In this document: positions 42,001 to 49,309 of the stretch, piece after piece
How the letters are laid out: every line of letters begins with the position of its first letter
Numbering within the stretch: the first letter of the stretch is position 1
Assembly: GCA_035762175.1 (NCBI GenBank)
Contig: DASTPP010000175.1
Span: 1 to 56,259, forward strand
DNA length: 56,259 bases
From: DASTPP01 sp035762175
GTDB taxonomy: Bacteria; Myxococcota_A; Polyangia; Polyangiales; Polyangiaceae
Direction: 5' to 3'
Program-made: the position numbers and the translations under genes
Notes under the pieces: model-generated
The model's input: only the letters and a program-made list of their open reading frames with translations
The model's database searches: none
Told to the model about the DNA's origin: nothing

Positions 42001-42822
42001 GTGGGGGGCCTGCTCGTCTCGCAGGCGCTCACGCTCTACACGACGCCCGTCATCTACCTCGCGCTCGACCGCTTCACGCGGCGCCGCGCGGCCCGGTCGC
42101 CCCGGCCCTCGGCGCGCCCGCGGCTCGGGCCGGGCGAGCTCGGGGCGTTACCCCGGCGGCAACGCGCATCTCTTTTCTGCAAGGGCGGGGGCGGCCGGCG
42201 CGCCACTTCGGTCGGCGCGAGGGCGGCCTCGGTCGGGACGCTAAGCCGCGCGCGAGACCACGCGAATCGACGCCACGAGCCCTTGGTGGGCCGGCACCCG
42301 CCCTCCGCGCCCCAAACCACCCGCCCGGATCAGGCCGGCTCGAAGCGCAGCGCGGGCGGCGCCGCATCGAGGTCGAGGAGCAAGCGGCCCTTGGCCGGGG
42401 CGCCGTTCACCGTCCAGGTCGCCGGGCGCGTCTTGCCCCGCGCGAGCAAATCGCGGAGTTGCGCCGGCGTGAGCGCCTTGCCCTCGCGCTCGAAGGGGAT
42501 GACGAGCGTGCAGCCCTCGCGCCAGCGCGCGCAGCCCCAGGCGCGCTTGCCCCGGATGATTTCGCCGCGCGAGCACTTGGGGCACGGCGGTAGCGGCTCG
42601 GCAGCCGCCTTGGCTGGCGGGGGGGCGGGGGCGGCTGCGGCGGGGGCGAGCGCGACGGCGGGCCCGGGGGCGGCTGCCGCGGGGGCGAGCGCGACGGCGG
42701 GCCCGGGGGCGGCCGTGGCGAGGCGGGGCGGCGGGGCGGGCGCGCTCGTTGCGGCCGACGCCGTCGCGGCCGACGCGCCCGGCGGGGCGTGGCAGATCTC
42801 GCGCACGGCGTTGCGGACGTAG
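39025..42822 (+). CDS. mdtC: RND efflux permease (MdtC-like); frame runs past the normal C-terminus
   Basis: From GTG 39025 (GTGA overlap with mdtB) residues 1 to about 1030 form a complete HAE-1 pump: FIRRPVATTLLSAALLLAG, GFVVDDAIVVTENVARLV with the TM4 Asp pair, IGIVKKNAILMIDFAIEAQR with the TM10 Lys, and the terminal TLYTTPVIYLALDRFTRR. It is about 60 per cent like the MdtB-like neighbour by eye, as expected for a duplicated pair. The usual end is near 42110. The frame then stays open for some 235 codons, of which the last 493 bp are antisense to topB. That extra tail is Ser/Arg/Ala-rich and looks unselected. A stop has probably been lost, or a frameshift lies near 42100. Confidence 0.88.
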   Translation: MNLSAPFIRRPVATTLLSAALLLAGVAAFFMLPVSPLPHVDFPTIQVSANLPGASPETMASAVATPLERRFGRIAGVTEITSSSTQGSTSITLQFDLSRDTDSAARDVQAAISAAGGELPQNLPFRPTYRKVNPADAPILIVSLTTATLPLAEVFDAANTVLAQKISQVEGVGQVFVGGGQQPAVRVRADPEALAASGLSLEDVRRAVAGATVNAPKGTVTGAEGTAVVAADDQLAGAAAFARVIVGGQGERAVRLGDVARVFDDVENNRAAAWVDGRRAVLLIVRRQPGANILATIERVKEVLPGLVASISPAIKVEVALDRAQSVRASVEDVEHSLALSVVLVVLVVFAFLRDLRASAIPSVAVPLSLVGTFGAMYLLDYSLDNLSLMALTIATGFVVDDAIVVTENVARLVEGGAPPRRAALEGARQIGFTVVSMTASLLAVFLPILLMGGIIGRLFREFAVTLSVAIAISAVLSLTLAPMMCARLLRPEPPPEARGRLYRLSERGFGALNRAYDRSLGWVLGHRGKVLALALGTVGLTVALFVSVPKGLFPQQDVGMIIGFTEAPQDVSFAAMRERQERVNAVVMTDPDVEHAVSFLGGGPGGGTTNTGSVFVALKPRPGRTASADEIIGRLRPKLARVEGVQLFLQATQDVRIGGRPTRTQYQYALQDADLDELRAFAPRLLERLRRMPELRDVTTDQQNAGLELGVEVDRDALARLGLTMRDVDETLYDAFGQRQIATTYTQRNSYRVVLEAPPELSAGPEGLRSIYLKTPAGGLVPLDSVAKTSTGPMPLAVNHQGQFPATTLSFNLAPGVALGQAVEAIHRAEIEAGLPPGLRASFSGTAQAFNDSLASQPMLILAALTVVYIVLGMLYESYVHPVTILSTLPSAGVGALLALVVCKTDLNIIALVGLILLIGIVKKNAILMIDFAIEAQRERGVGPEEAIREACRLRLRPILMTTMAALLGALPLAFGTGMGSELRRPLGITIVGGLLVSQALTLYTTPVIYLALDRFTRRRAARSPRPSARPRLGPGELGALPRRQRASLFCKGGGGRRATSVGARAASVGTLSRARDHANRRHEPLVGRHPPSAPQTTRPDQAGSKRSAGGAASRSRSKRPLAGAPFTVQVAGRVLPRASKSRSCAGVSALPSRSKGMTSVQPSRQRAQPQARLPRMISPREHLGHGGSGSAAALAGGGAGAAAAGASATAGPGAAAAGASATAGPGAAVARRGGGAGALVAADAVAADAPGGAWQISRTALRT

Positions 42823-45035
42823 GCCTCGATGTCGCGCATGAACGCGTCCCGCGACTCTTCGCCGCGGGCCATGCGGGCGAGGCGCGCCTCCCAGTCGCCG
42901 GTGAGCGCGGGCGAGGCGAGCGAGGCGATCGGCAGGAGCGCGAGCAGCGACTCGCCGAGGGGCGTCGGCACGACGAGCTTCTGCTCGCGCCGCGCGTAGC
43001 CCCGCTGCAAGAGCGTCTCGATGACGGCCGCGCGCGTCGCGGGCGTGCCGAGGCCGCGGTCTTTCATGGCGAGGCGCAGGGCCTCGTCGTCGATCTCGTT
43101 GCCCGCGGTCTCCATCGCGCCGAGCAGGGTGGCTTCGGTGAAGCGGGGCGGGGGCTGGGTCTGCTTGGCCGCGACGGCGTAGCGTCCCTCGAGCCGCTCG
43201 CCCGCCTTGACGTCGGGCAGGAGGGCGGCCTCCCCCTTGGTCTCGCCCGTCATGCCCGCGACCTCTTGCCAGCCGGCGACGGTGCGCACGCGGCCGCGGG
43301 CGACGAAGCGGTCGGGCTCGGGCGGCAGGGCCTCGACGAATGCGTCGCGCGCCGCCCCCTCGCGCGGGGCCGGAGCGTCGCGCGGCGCCCCTTCGCGCGA
43401 GGCCGGGGCGGCGCCCGGCGCCCCTTCGCGCGAGGGCGCGGCGGTGTCTCCGGGCCGGGCGCCGGCGGGCGGGCGCGCGGCGGGGCGGGCGTCGGGGCCC
43501 ACCGCGACCGTGATGACGGTGACGGCGAACTCGGCGTCGGGAAAGAAGGCGCCGAGGAAGCGCCGGGCGATGAGATCGTAGAGGCGCGCCTCGTCGCGGT
43601 CGAGCCGGGCGAGCTCGGGGGCCTTGTCGGTCGGCACGAGGGCGTGGTGGTCGCTGACGCGCCGATCGTCGAAGACGCGGGGGCGGGGGCCGGGCGGCGA
43701 GGCGAGCAGGCGCCGGGCGAAGGGGGCGAGCGAGGGCTCGGCCGAGAGGGCGCGGAAGATGCCGGGCAGCTCGCGCTCGAAGTCGCGGGGCAGGTGGCGC
43801 GAGTCGGTGCGGGGGTAGGTGACGAGCTTGTGCTTCTCGTAGAGCGCCTGCGCGACGTCGAGGGTGTGCCGGGCCGAGAAGCCGAAGCGGCGGTTGGCCG
43901 TGCGCTGCAACGAGGTCAGGTCGAAGAGCAGGGGCGGCGGCTCGCGCGAGGGCTTCTTCTCGACCGACTCGACGCGGGGGCCCGAGGGCGGGCCCCCGTG
44001 CGAGGCCGCCCGCGCGGCGATGGCCCTGGCGAGGCCCTCGGCGCCGAGGCGCGAGCGGCCCTCGTAGCCCCAGAGCGCCTCGAAGGGGCCTTCGCCGCCG
44101 GGGCGGGCGAAGGCGCCGCTCACCTCCCAGTAGGGCCGCGGCACGAACGATCGGATGGCCTGCTCGCGCGCGACGAGCAGCGCCAGCGTCGGCGTCTGCA
44201 CCCGCCCGACCGAGTAGAGCGTCGGCGCGCCGTTGCGGCCGGGCGCGGGGGCCGCGGCCCCCCGGCGGGCGCGCAGGGTGAGCGCCCGGGTCGCGTTCAT
44301 GCCGACGAGCCAGTCGGCCTCCGAGCGGCAGCGCGCGGCGTCGGCGAGCGCGTCGTACTGCGAGCCGGGGCGCAGGCGCGAAAGGCCCGCCCGCAGCGCG
44401 TCGTCGGTCATCGACGAGACCCAGAGGCGCCGCGCGGGCAGGCGCGAGCCGGCGAGCTCGTAGCAGTAGCGAAAGATGAGCTCGCCCTCGCGGCCGGCGT
44501 CGCACGCGTTGACGACCTCGGCGACCCCGCGCGACCGTAGAAGGTCGCGCACGACGCGCCACTGGCCGCGCGCGTGCGCCGCCGGGCGCAGCTTGAAGCG
44601 ATCGGGCAGCATGGGCAGCGTGGCGGCGCTCCAGCGCTTCCAGGCGGGGTCGTAGGCGCCCGGCTCTTCGAGCTCGACCAGGTGCCCGACGCACCAGGTG
44701 ACGACGTGGCGCTCGCCGTAGAAGAAGCCCTCGCCCCGGCCGCCGGCGCCGAGCGCGCGGGCGAGGTCGCGGGCGACCGAGGGCTTCTCGGCGACGACCA
44801 GCGTGCGGGGCGCCGCGGCCGCGGGCAGCGTGACCCCCCGCGCCGCGCTCGCCTTCGGGCCGAACGCGCGCGCCGGGCCCGCCTTCGCTCGCCCGGCCCA
44901 CGAGCCGCCCGCCTTCGCGCGCGGCGCCGAGTCGCCCTCGGCCTTCGCGCCGCCGCCCCAGGGGGCGCCCGCCTTCGCGGCCGAGGGGCGCGCGCGGCGG
45001 GTGCGGGGGCGTGCGGGCGGGGTCTTGCCGGCCAT
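42330..45035 (-). CDS. topB: DNA topoisomerase III (type IA)
   Basis: The 901-residue enzyme starts with about 75 Ala/Lys/Gly-rich residues, then the Toprim domain: TLVVAEKPSVARDLARALG (Glu), WCVGHLVELEEP and ACDAGREGELIFRYCYE (Asp pair). The catalytic Tyr is in KLVTYPRTDSRHLP near residue 408; an ATRALTL Arg segment and QTPTLALLVARE precede it. An insert near 520-555 has three REGAPxxAP-like repeats. The C-terminal part has GLGTPATRAAVIETLL, a four-Cys zinc-type motif (CPKCSRG, then WGCARWREGC) and a repeat-rich linker of Ala/Pro. It decatenates and relaxes negatively supercoiled DNA. Its 3' end is opposite the overrun of the MdtC frame. Confidence 0.93.
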   Translation of the reverse strand: MAGKTPPARPRTRRARPSAAKAGAPWGGGAKAEGDSAPRAKAGGSWAGRAKAGPARAFGPKASAARGVTLPAAAAPRTLVVAEKPSVARDLARALGAGGRGEGFFYGERHVVTWCVGHLVELEEPGAYDPAWKRWSAATLPMLPDRFKLRPAAHARGQWRVVRDLLRSRGVAEVVNACDAGREGELIFRYCYELAGSRLPARRLWVSSMTDDALRAGLSRLRPGSQYDALADAARCRSEADWLVGMNATRALTLRARRGAAAPAPGRNGAPTLYSVGRVQTPTLALLVAREQAIRSFVPRPYWEVSGAFARPGGEGPFEALWGYEGRSRLGAEGLARAIAARAASHGGPPSGPRVESVEKKPSREPPPLLFDLTSLQRTANRRFGFSARHTLDVAQALYEKHKLVTYPRTDSRHLPRDFERELPGIFRALSAEPSLAPFARRLLASPPGPRPRVFDDRRVSDHHALVPTDKAPELARLDRDEARLYDLIARRFLGAFFPDAEFAVTVITVAVGPDARPAARPPAGARPGDTAAPSREGAPGAAPASREGAPRDAPAPREGAARDAFVEALPPEPDRFVARGRVRTVAGWQEVAGMTGETKGEAALLPDVKAGERLEGRYAVAAKQTQPPPRFTEATLLGAMETAGNEIDDEALRLAMKDRGLGTPATRAAVIETLLQRGYARREQKLVVPTPLGESLLALLPIASLASPALTGDWEARLARMARGEESRDAFMRDIEAYVRNAVREICHAPPGASAATASAATSAPAPPPRLATAAPGPAVALAPAAAAPGPAVALAPAAAAPAPPPAKAAAEPLPPCPKCSRGEIIRGKRAWGCARWREGCTLVIPFEREGKALTPAQLRDLLARGKTRPATWTVNGAPAKGRLLLDLDAAPPALRFEPA

Positions 45036-45123
45036 GGGGGGCGCAGCATGCCGCAGGCGCCGCGAGAAGGTAGCGCCCGCGAGCCCGGGGCCCGGCGGGG
45101 GGGCCGGACCGGGCGTCGTGAAG

Positions 45124-45203
45124 CCCGAAGCGCGTCGGGCTCAGGCCTCGCGGGGCCCGAAGCGGGGCGGGCTCAGGCCTCGCGGGGCCCGAAGCGGGTC
45201 GGG
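45124..45203. repeat. 32-bp tandem duplication carrying the stop of the metallophosphoesterase gene
   Basis: CCCGAAGCG-(C/G)G-(T/G)CGGG starts near 45124, 45156 and 45188, and GGGCTCAGGCCTCGCGGGG occurs at 45137 and 45169, period 32. The TCA at 45173-45175 is the gene's stop (reverse); the copy at 45141-45143 is a spare stop just beyond it. The unit continues into the coding end. Confidence 0.85.
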
Positions 45204-46591
45204 CCTTCGGGCGAGCTCCAGCGCAAGAACTCGGCCCGGGGCGCGCCGTCGACGAGCTGCACGACCAGGTGCGTGCGGCTCGGCGGCTTCGTGGGCGGCG
45301 CCCAGCCCTCGGGCTCTTCGTCGGCCCAGCCGCCCAGGTTGATGTACGTGCTGCCCTCGGGCGAGCCGCGGCAGACCTCGGGCAGGTGGGTGTGGCCCAT
45401 CACGACGAAGGCCGCGGGGAAGATGGCCGACACGCGCAGCCCCCGCTCGCGCAGCGCCGCGCTCGGATCGATGGGCCCGCGCGCCCGCCGCCAGAGCCAC
45501 GCGGGCGGCGCGAGCAGGGCGAGCGCGGCGAGCGAGCCGGCCCCCAGCCGCGGCGCGTAGGCGGCGACGAGCGACGAGGCGAGCGCGAGCAGGCCGATGG
45601 CGGCGAGCGCGACGCGGTCGATCATCACGCCGGCGAGCAGGGGCAGCAGCCTTCTCGCCACCGGCGGCCGCTGCAGCGCGGCGAGCGCGCGCAGGGCGAG
45701 CGGGCTCAGCCGCCGCGCCTCGGCGAAGCGCGCGAGCGCCCGCTCGTGCTCGGACGCGAGCCGCGCGGCCGCCGCCCCCGCGTGCTCGCGCCAGAGCGCG
45801 ACGAGCGCCGCGACGGCGAGGGCGAAGCGCCGCCCGAGGTCGAAGACGCCGCGGGCGCCGAGGCGCAGCCCGAAGCGCAGGTAGTCGAGCGCGCTCGCCT
45901 CGTCGTGGCCCGCCTCGCCGAGGCCCCGCGTCGGCCGGACGACGTAGCGCAAGAGCACGTCGGCGAACGAGCGGTACGAGCGCCGCGGGTCGGAGGGCAA
46001 GACGGGCCGGAGCACGTGGTCGTGCGAGCAGTACGCGTCGTACTGGTGGCCGTGCTCGACGAAGACGACGTTCTCTTCGTAGTAAAACCAGTCGGCGAAC
46101 TCGACCCGCTCGCCCGCGCCCTCGGCATGCGCCGAGAGCAGCTCGCGGAAGGCGCGCTGCACCGGCGGCCAGTGAAAGTCGACGTCGTGGTTGCCCCGCA
46201 CGACGACGAGCGAGTTGCCCGCCGCGCAAAACCGCGCGAGCGCCCGGAAGACCTCGGCGTGGTGCTCGGCCACCAGCCGCAGCTTCGCCAGCGTGTGGTC
46301 GGCCGCCGAGCCGAGCCCGTGCCGCCGCTCTTCTTCGGTGGGGTGCGTCTCGATCTCACCCGGCACCACCGGCACGCTCATGCCGGTGAAGTCGATGAGA
46401 TCGCCCGCGATCACCAGCCGCCAGGGCCGCCCGTCGCGCCGCCGCTCGCGGTACCAGCCGAGCAGCGCCACGAGCTCGTCGTCGCGCCGCTGGCCCGCCC
46501 GGCTGCGCGGCGGCGCCCCGGGCCGGACGTGGTGCACCAGCTCGCTGCCGAGGTGCACGTCCGACAAAACGAGCAGATTATGCGATGGCAT
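45173..46591 (-). CDS. Metallophosphoesterase with membrane segments
   Basis: The 472-residue protein has a calcineurin-type core: LLVLSDVHLGS (DxH), VIAGDLIDFTG (GDxxD), VVVRGNHDVDFH (GNHD), FVEHGHQYDAY and VVMGHTHLPEV (GHTH). All metal ligands are present. An insert between the core and the last motif is mostly helical, with two hydrophobic stretches (VALAAIGLLALASSLVAAY, SLAALALLAPPAWLW) that could anchor it to the membrane. UDP-diacylglucosamine hydrolase-like or nucleotide substrates are possible; none is certain. ATG 46591 is supported by homology right at the start. Its start overlaps by 12 bp the divergent start proposed for the kinase-like gene. Confidence 0.85.
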   Translation of the reverse strand: MPSHNLLVLSDVHLGSELVHHVRPGAPPRSRAGQRRDDELVALLGWYRERRRDGRPWRLVIAGDLIDFTGMSVPVVPGEIETHPTEEERRHGLGSAADHTLAKLRLVAEHHAEVFRALARFCAAGNSLVVVRGNHDVDFHWPPVQRAFRELLSAHAEGAGERVEFADWFYYEENVVFVEHGHQYDAYCSHDHVLRPVLPSDPRRSYRSFADVLLRYVVRPTRGLGEAGHDEASALDYLRFGLRLGARGVFDLGRRFALAVAALVALWREHAGAAAARLASEHERALARFAEARRLSPLALRALAALQRPPVARRLLPLLAGVMIDRVALAAIGLLALASSLVAAYAPRLGAGSLAALALLAPPAWLWRRARGPIDPSAALRERGLRVSAIFPAAFVVMGHTHLPEVCRGSPEGSTYINLGGWADEEPEGWAPPTKPPSRTHLVVQLVDGAPRAEFLRWSSPEGPTRFGPREA

Positions 46592-47464
46592 GGGTCGAAG
46601 CGCGGCGATCGGACGAGCCCCCGCCAGGGCCGCCCGACGCGGCCCCCGCCGCCCCTCAAGCCTAGCTCGCCGCGCGCGGGCGCGCCCGTCACGGCGCGCG
46701 AGTTCGTCGACCGGCTCGAGCCCGGCGACCGCTTCGGCGTCGCGGTCTTCTCGACCTCGGCCGAGGTCGTCCAGCGCCTCGGCGAGCCGAGCGGCCGCCC
46801 CGCGGCGAGCGACCTCATCGCGCGCATGAACGACTCGCGGCTCAAGTTCGGCGGCGGCACCGCGCCCTCGCCGCTGCCCGCCGCGGCCGACTTCCGCAAG
46901 TTTGCCGACGAGCTCTTCCTGGTCCAAGCGCTCATCGACGACCCGACCCTCGAGCGCGCCGCCACGACCCGCTGGCCCGCGCTCGAGGCGCCCGCGCGCG
47001 AGCGCGAGGCGAAGCGCGTCGCCTGCGAGCTCAAGTGGTTCTGGGAGGGCCTGCGCGAGGCCGGCCTGCACTACGGCGATCTGAGCGCGCGCAACGTCCT
47101 CGTCGCCCCGGGCGGCGCAACGCGCGTCGTCGACGCCGGCTGCGCCGTGCCCGCCGCGTCGCGGGTCGTCCTGCGCGAGTTCACCCCCGCCTTCCTCACG
47201 CCGCGGCTCTACGCGGCGGCCGCCGCGGGCGAGCCCGTGCCGGGCGATCTCTCGTCGGTGCTGCCGGCCGTCGCGAAGATCCTGCACTTCGCGCTCACCC
47301 TCGCGCAGCCCCTCAACGGCGCGCCGCCCGACCTCGCGGCGCCCGCGCTCGCGGCCTACTCGCCCGCCTGCCGCCGCGCGCTCGCGTCGATGGCCGAGGT
47401 CGACGGCGACGGCGAGCGGGTCGAGCGGGCGCTCGCCGACCTCGCCGCCTGGGTGGGCTGGTAG
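46580..47464 (+). CDS. Degenerate protein-kinase-like protein
   Basis: The C-terminal part reads LREAGLHYGDLSARNVLVAP then TRVVDAGCAVPA. YGDLSARNVL matches the kinase catalytic loop (HxD-x4-N, with Tyr for the first His) and DAG replaces the Mg-binding DFG. The N-lobe is short, with no clear glycine loop or catalytic Lys, so the protein may be a pseudokinase or a WaaP/RIO-like variant. A final helical domain has LPAVAKILHFALTL. The start is doubtful: ATG 46580 is the only start in frame before the fold, it precedes a Pro/Arg-rich head, and it overlaps the divergent metallophosphoesterase start by 12 bp. Length is 294 residues from there. Confidence 0.55.
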   Translation: MRWHGSKRGDRTSPRQGRPTRPPPPLKPSSPRAGAPVTAREFVDRLEPGDRFGVAVFSTSAEVVQRLGEPSGRPAASDLIARMNDSRLKFGGGTAPSPLPAAADFRKFADELFLVQALIDDPTLERAATTRWPALEAPAREREAKRVACELKWFWEGLREAGLHYGDLSARNVLVAPGGATRVVDAGCAVPAASRVVLREFTPAFLTPRLYAAAAAGEPVPGDLSSVLPAVAKILHFALTLAQPLNGAPPDLAAPALAAYSPACRRALASMAEVDGDGERVERALADLAAWVGW

Positions 47465-47522
47465 GCCGGCTTCGCCGCCACCGCGGCCCCCGCGGCCGGG
47501 CGGCCACGGGCCCGCGCCCTCT

Positions 47523-47807
47523 TCAGTGCCAGGCCCCCGCGACCTTCACCGGCTGGCCCGTGCGGTCGTGCTCGGCGAGTAGCTCTCTCGTCTTCGGCAC
47601 GCAGCCCGTGCAAGACGGGAACTCCGAGAGGTGCTCGCAGCGCACGAACATCGCCGTCGCTGGCGGCTCGAAGTGCGAGAGCTCGAGGTGCTTGCCGCAG
47701 GCGACGCAATGGATGTGCTGGCCCTGATACCGGGCGAGCCGGTTGCCCGCGGGGCCAGGGTTGATCGCCTTTCGTTCGCGCTTGGTCAGACGTTTCTCAC
47801 GTTTCAT
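47523..47807 (-). CDS. Small zinc-finger-like protein
   Basis: From ATG 47807 there are 94 residues. A basic head (KREKRLTKRERKAINPGPAG) is followed by IHCVACGKHLELSHFE and FVRCEHLSEFPSCTGCVPKT. Two CxxC pairs plus a further Cys and several His suit one or two zinc sites. The basic head suggests nucleic-acid or ribosome contact. I do not recognise a named family. GAGGACACCG just upstream is a good ribosome site and fixes the start. It is convergent with the kinase-like gene; 500 bp of repetitive noncoding DNA lies upstream. Confidence 0.65.
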   Translation of the reverse strand: MKREKRLTKRERKAINPGPAGNRLARYQGQHIHCVACGKHLELSHFEPPATAMFVRCEHLSEFPSCTGCVPKTRELLAEHDRTGQPVKVAGAWH

Positions 47808-47879
47808 CGGTGTCCTCACCCCGGAGCAGAGTCGCGCCCCCTCGCCCCGTCAATCGCGTGCCGGCCCCGAACCCCCCGG

Positions 47880-48145
47880 CCCGGGGCCCCTCGGCCCGAA
47901 GCACGCCCCTGCGCTGGGGCTCGCCCGCCTCGTTCCCCGGGGCTCGCCCGCCTCGTTGCTCGAGCCCGCCCCCCTGCGGCCTGGGCTCGAGCCCGCCTCC
48001 GTTGCTGCCTGGGCTCGGGCCTGCCCCGCCACCATGCTCTCGGGCTCGGCCTGCTGCGTGCGTTGCTGCCTGGGCTCGGGCCCGCCCCCCTCGCGACTCG
48101 AGCTCGGGCCCCGCACCCTTGCTACCTGGGCTCGCGCCCGCCCCC
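47880..48145. repeat. Degenerate 28-30 bp repeat rich in GGGCTCG half-palindromes
   Basis: GGGCTCG occurs at 47917, 47940, 47983, 48011, 48042, 48072 and 48128, mostly 28-31 bp apart. It is often followed by GCCC (GGGCTCGAGCCC is a perfect 12-bp palindrome at 47983) and preceded by TTGCTGCCT or a variant. The interval 47808-48262 has no supported gene and this repeat is its main content. Confidence 0.7.
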
Positions 48146-48262
48146 CTGAACTCTCGGCAGCCTTCCGCGCCCTTGGCCCTTGCCCTTGCTCTCTATCGTC
48201 GCCAAGAAAGGCCCCTGGGCTCGTGCGCTCGGGCAACAACTTTGCACCTCAAAAAGAAAGTG

Positions 48263-48288
48263 GGAACCGTCCGGGCACCTGAGTCGTT
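48263..48288 (+). promoter_or_regulatory. ECF-sigma promoter ahead of the ChrR-type gene
   Basis: GGAACC at 48263-48268 and CGTT at 48285-48288 are 16 nt apart, the typical -35/-10 pair of ECF sigma factors. Transcription would start near 48295, leaving a leader of about 13 nt before ATG 48308. Anti-sigma genes of this type are usually controlled by their own sigma factor, which fits. Confidence 0.55.
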
Positions 48289-48307
48289 CTAGAATTCGGT
48301 ACAGATC

Positions 48308-48940
48308 ATGCTTTTTCACCCCCCTGCCGATCGGCTTTACCAGTTCCTCGGCGGCGAGCTTGATGCTTCAAGCCAGGCCTCTGTCGATCGGCACCTGCGC
48401 CGTTGCGCGCGGTGCCGGGGCGAAGCAGAGCGCCTGCGCTTGCTCTTGAACGGCGTGGCGCTGAGCGTGCCTCCCGTCGAGACGCCCCGTCCCTTGCGCG
48501 ACCGCCTCTTCGCCTCGGTCGAGCGGCTCGAGCGCTTCGCGCCCTTCGCGCCGCAAGTGGCCGAGCTGCTCGACCGTCCGGTGAACCGGGCGCGCCTGCT
48601 CTTGCACGCGCTCTCGGACGCCGAGACGTGGGCCTCGGGGCCGCTGCGGGCGATGCGCTTTTACCCGCTGAACGACGAGCTCGGGCCGAAGCGCGCGGGC
48701 GGGGCGGCGATGTTCGCCCGCTTCGAGCCGGGCTTCGTCTTCCCCAAGCACCAGCACGAGGGCGAAGAGTCGATTCTCGTGTTCGAGGGGCCGCTGGCGG
48801 TCGACGGGGGCGCGACGTACGGCCCGGGCGATCTGGTGCGCAGCGCCGATGGCACGTGCCATGTGGTGAGCGTGCCGGCCTCGTCGGCCGAGCCCTGTCT
48901 CTGCCTGGTGGCGAACGAGGTCAGCATCGATCTGGTGTGA
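48308..48940 (+). CDS. ChrR-type anti-sigma factor with cupin domain
   Basis: The 210-residue protein starts MLFHPPADRLYQFLGGELDA and has the zinc anti-sigma motif HLRRCARC (His29, Cys33, Cys36). A helical region follows, then a cupin with FPKHQHEGEESILVFEG and YGPGDLV, whose His and Glu ligands are in place. ChrR holds a group IV sigma factor until singlet oxygen or another stress breaks the complex. No sigma factor gene lies beside it, which is unusual, since chrR is normally the second gene of rpoE-chrR. The partner must be elsewhere. The ECF-type promoter upstream supports autoregulation. The short leader lacks a ribosome site. Confidence 0.85.
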   Translation: MLFHPPADRLYQFLGGELDASSQASVDRHLRRCARCRGEAERLRLLLNGVALSVPPVETPRPLRDRLFASVERLERFAPFAPQVAELLDRPVNRARLLLHALSDAETWASGPLRAMRFYPLNDELGPKRAGGAAMFARFEPGFVFPKHQHEGEESILVFEGPLAVDGGATYGPGDLVRSADGTCHVVSVPASSAEPCLCLVANEVSIDLV

Positions 48941-49309
48941 GGGGGGGTGCTGCGGGCCCCTGATTTCGGGCGGCGGTCGGGCGGTGACTGGGGCGCTTGG
49001 GCTCCGCTTGGGGCTGGCGGCCCCTTTGGGCTCCGCCCCGGCTTCGGGCCGGCATCCCCTTTGGGCCGGTGGTCCCTTTGGGCTCCGCCCCCCCGACGGT
49101 ACTTCGCGACGTCCCGTCGAGGCGCCCGCCCCGCGGAGAGGTGGGGCAGTCTGTAACCCGAGAGCGCCCTTCGGGGCCGACCCTTCGATGGCGGGGCTAC
49201 CCGGCGTTGCGGCAGGCGTGAACCAGCCGTCAAGGCTCACAGGTACCCCAATTGAGGGGGCAGATGGTTTTTCGTGGCAACCGGCCCGGACGCTGGTCGA
49301 CGGGAGGGT
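48941..49309. other. Noncoding interval with CCCTTTGGG repeats
   Basis: This 369-bp interval has CCCCTTTGGG at 49021-49030 and 49056-49065 and CCCTTTGGG at 49074-49082. The first and third are followed by CTCCGCC, and weaker relatives lie from 48991. CCC-TTT-GGG is a small dyad. No gene is supported. The end carries GGGAGG at 49302-49307, just before the next ATG. Confidence 0.55.

Noticed and set aside
45269..46500. Long plus-strand extension of the kinase-like frame
   Set aside because: It is antisense to the conserved metallophosphoesterase; only the part after about 46580 has kinase-like motifs.
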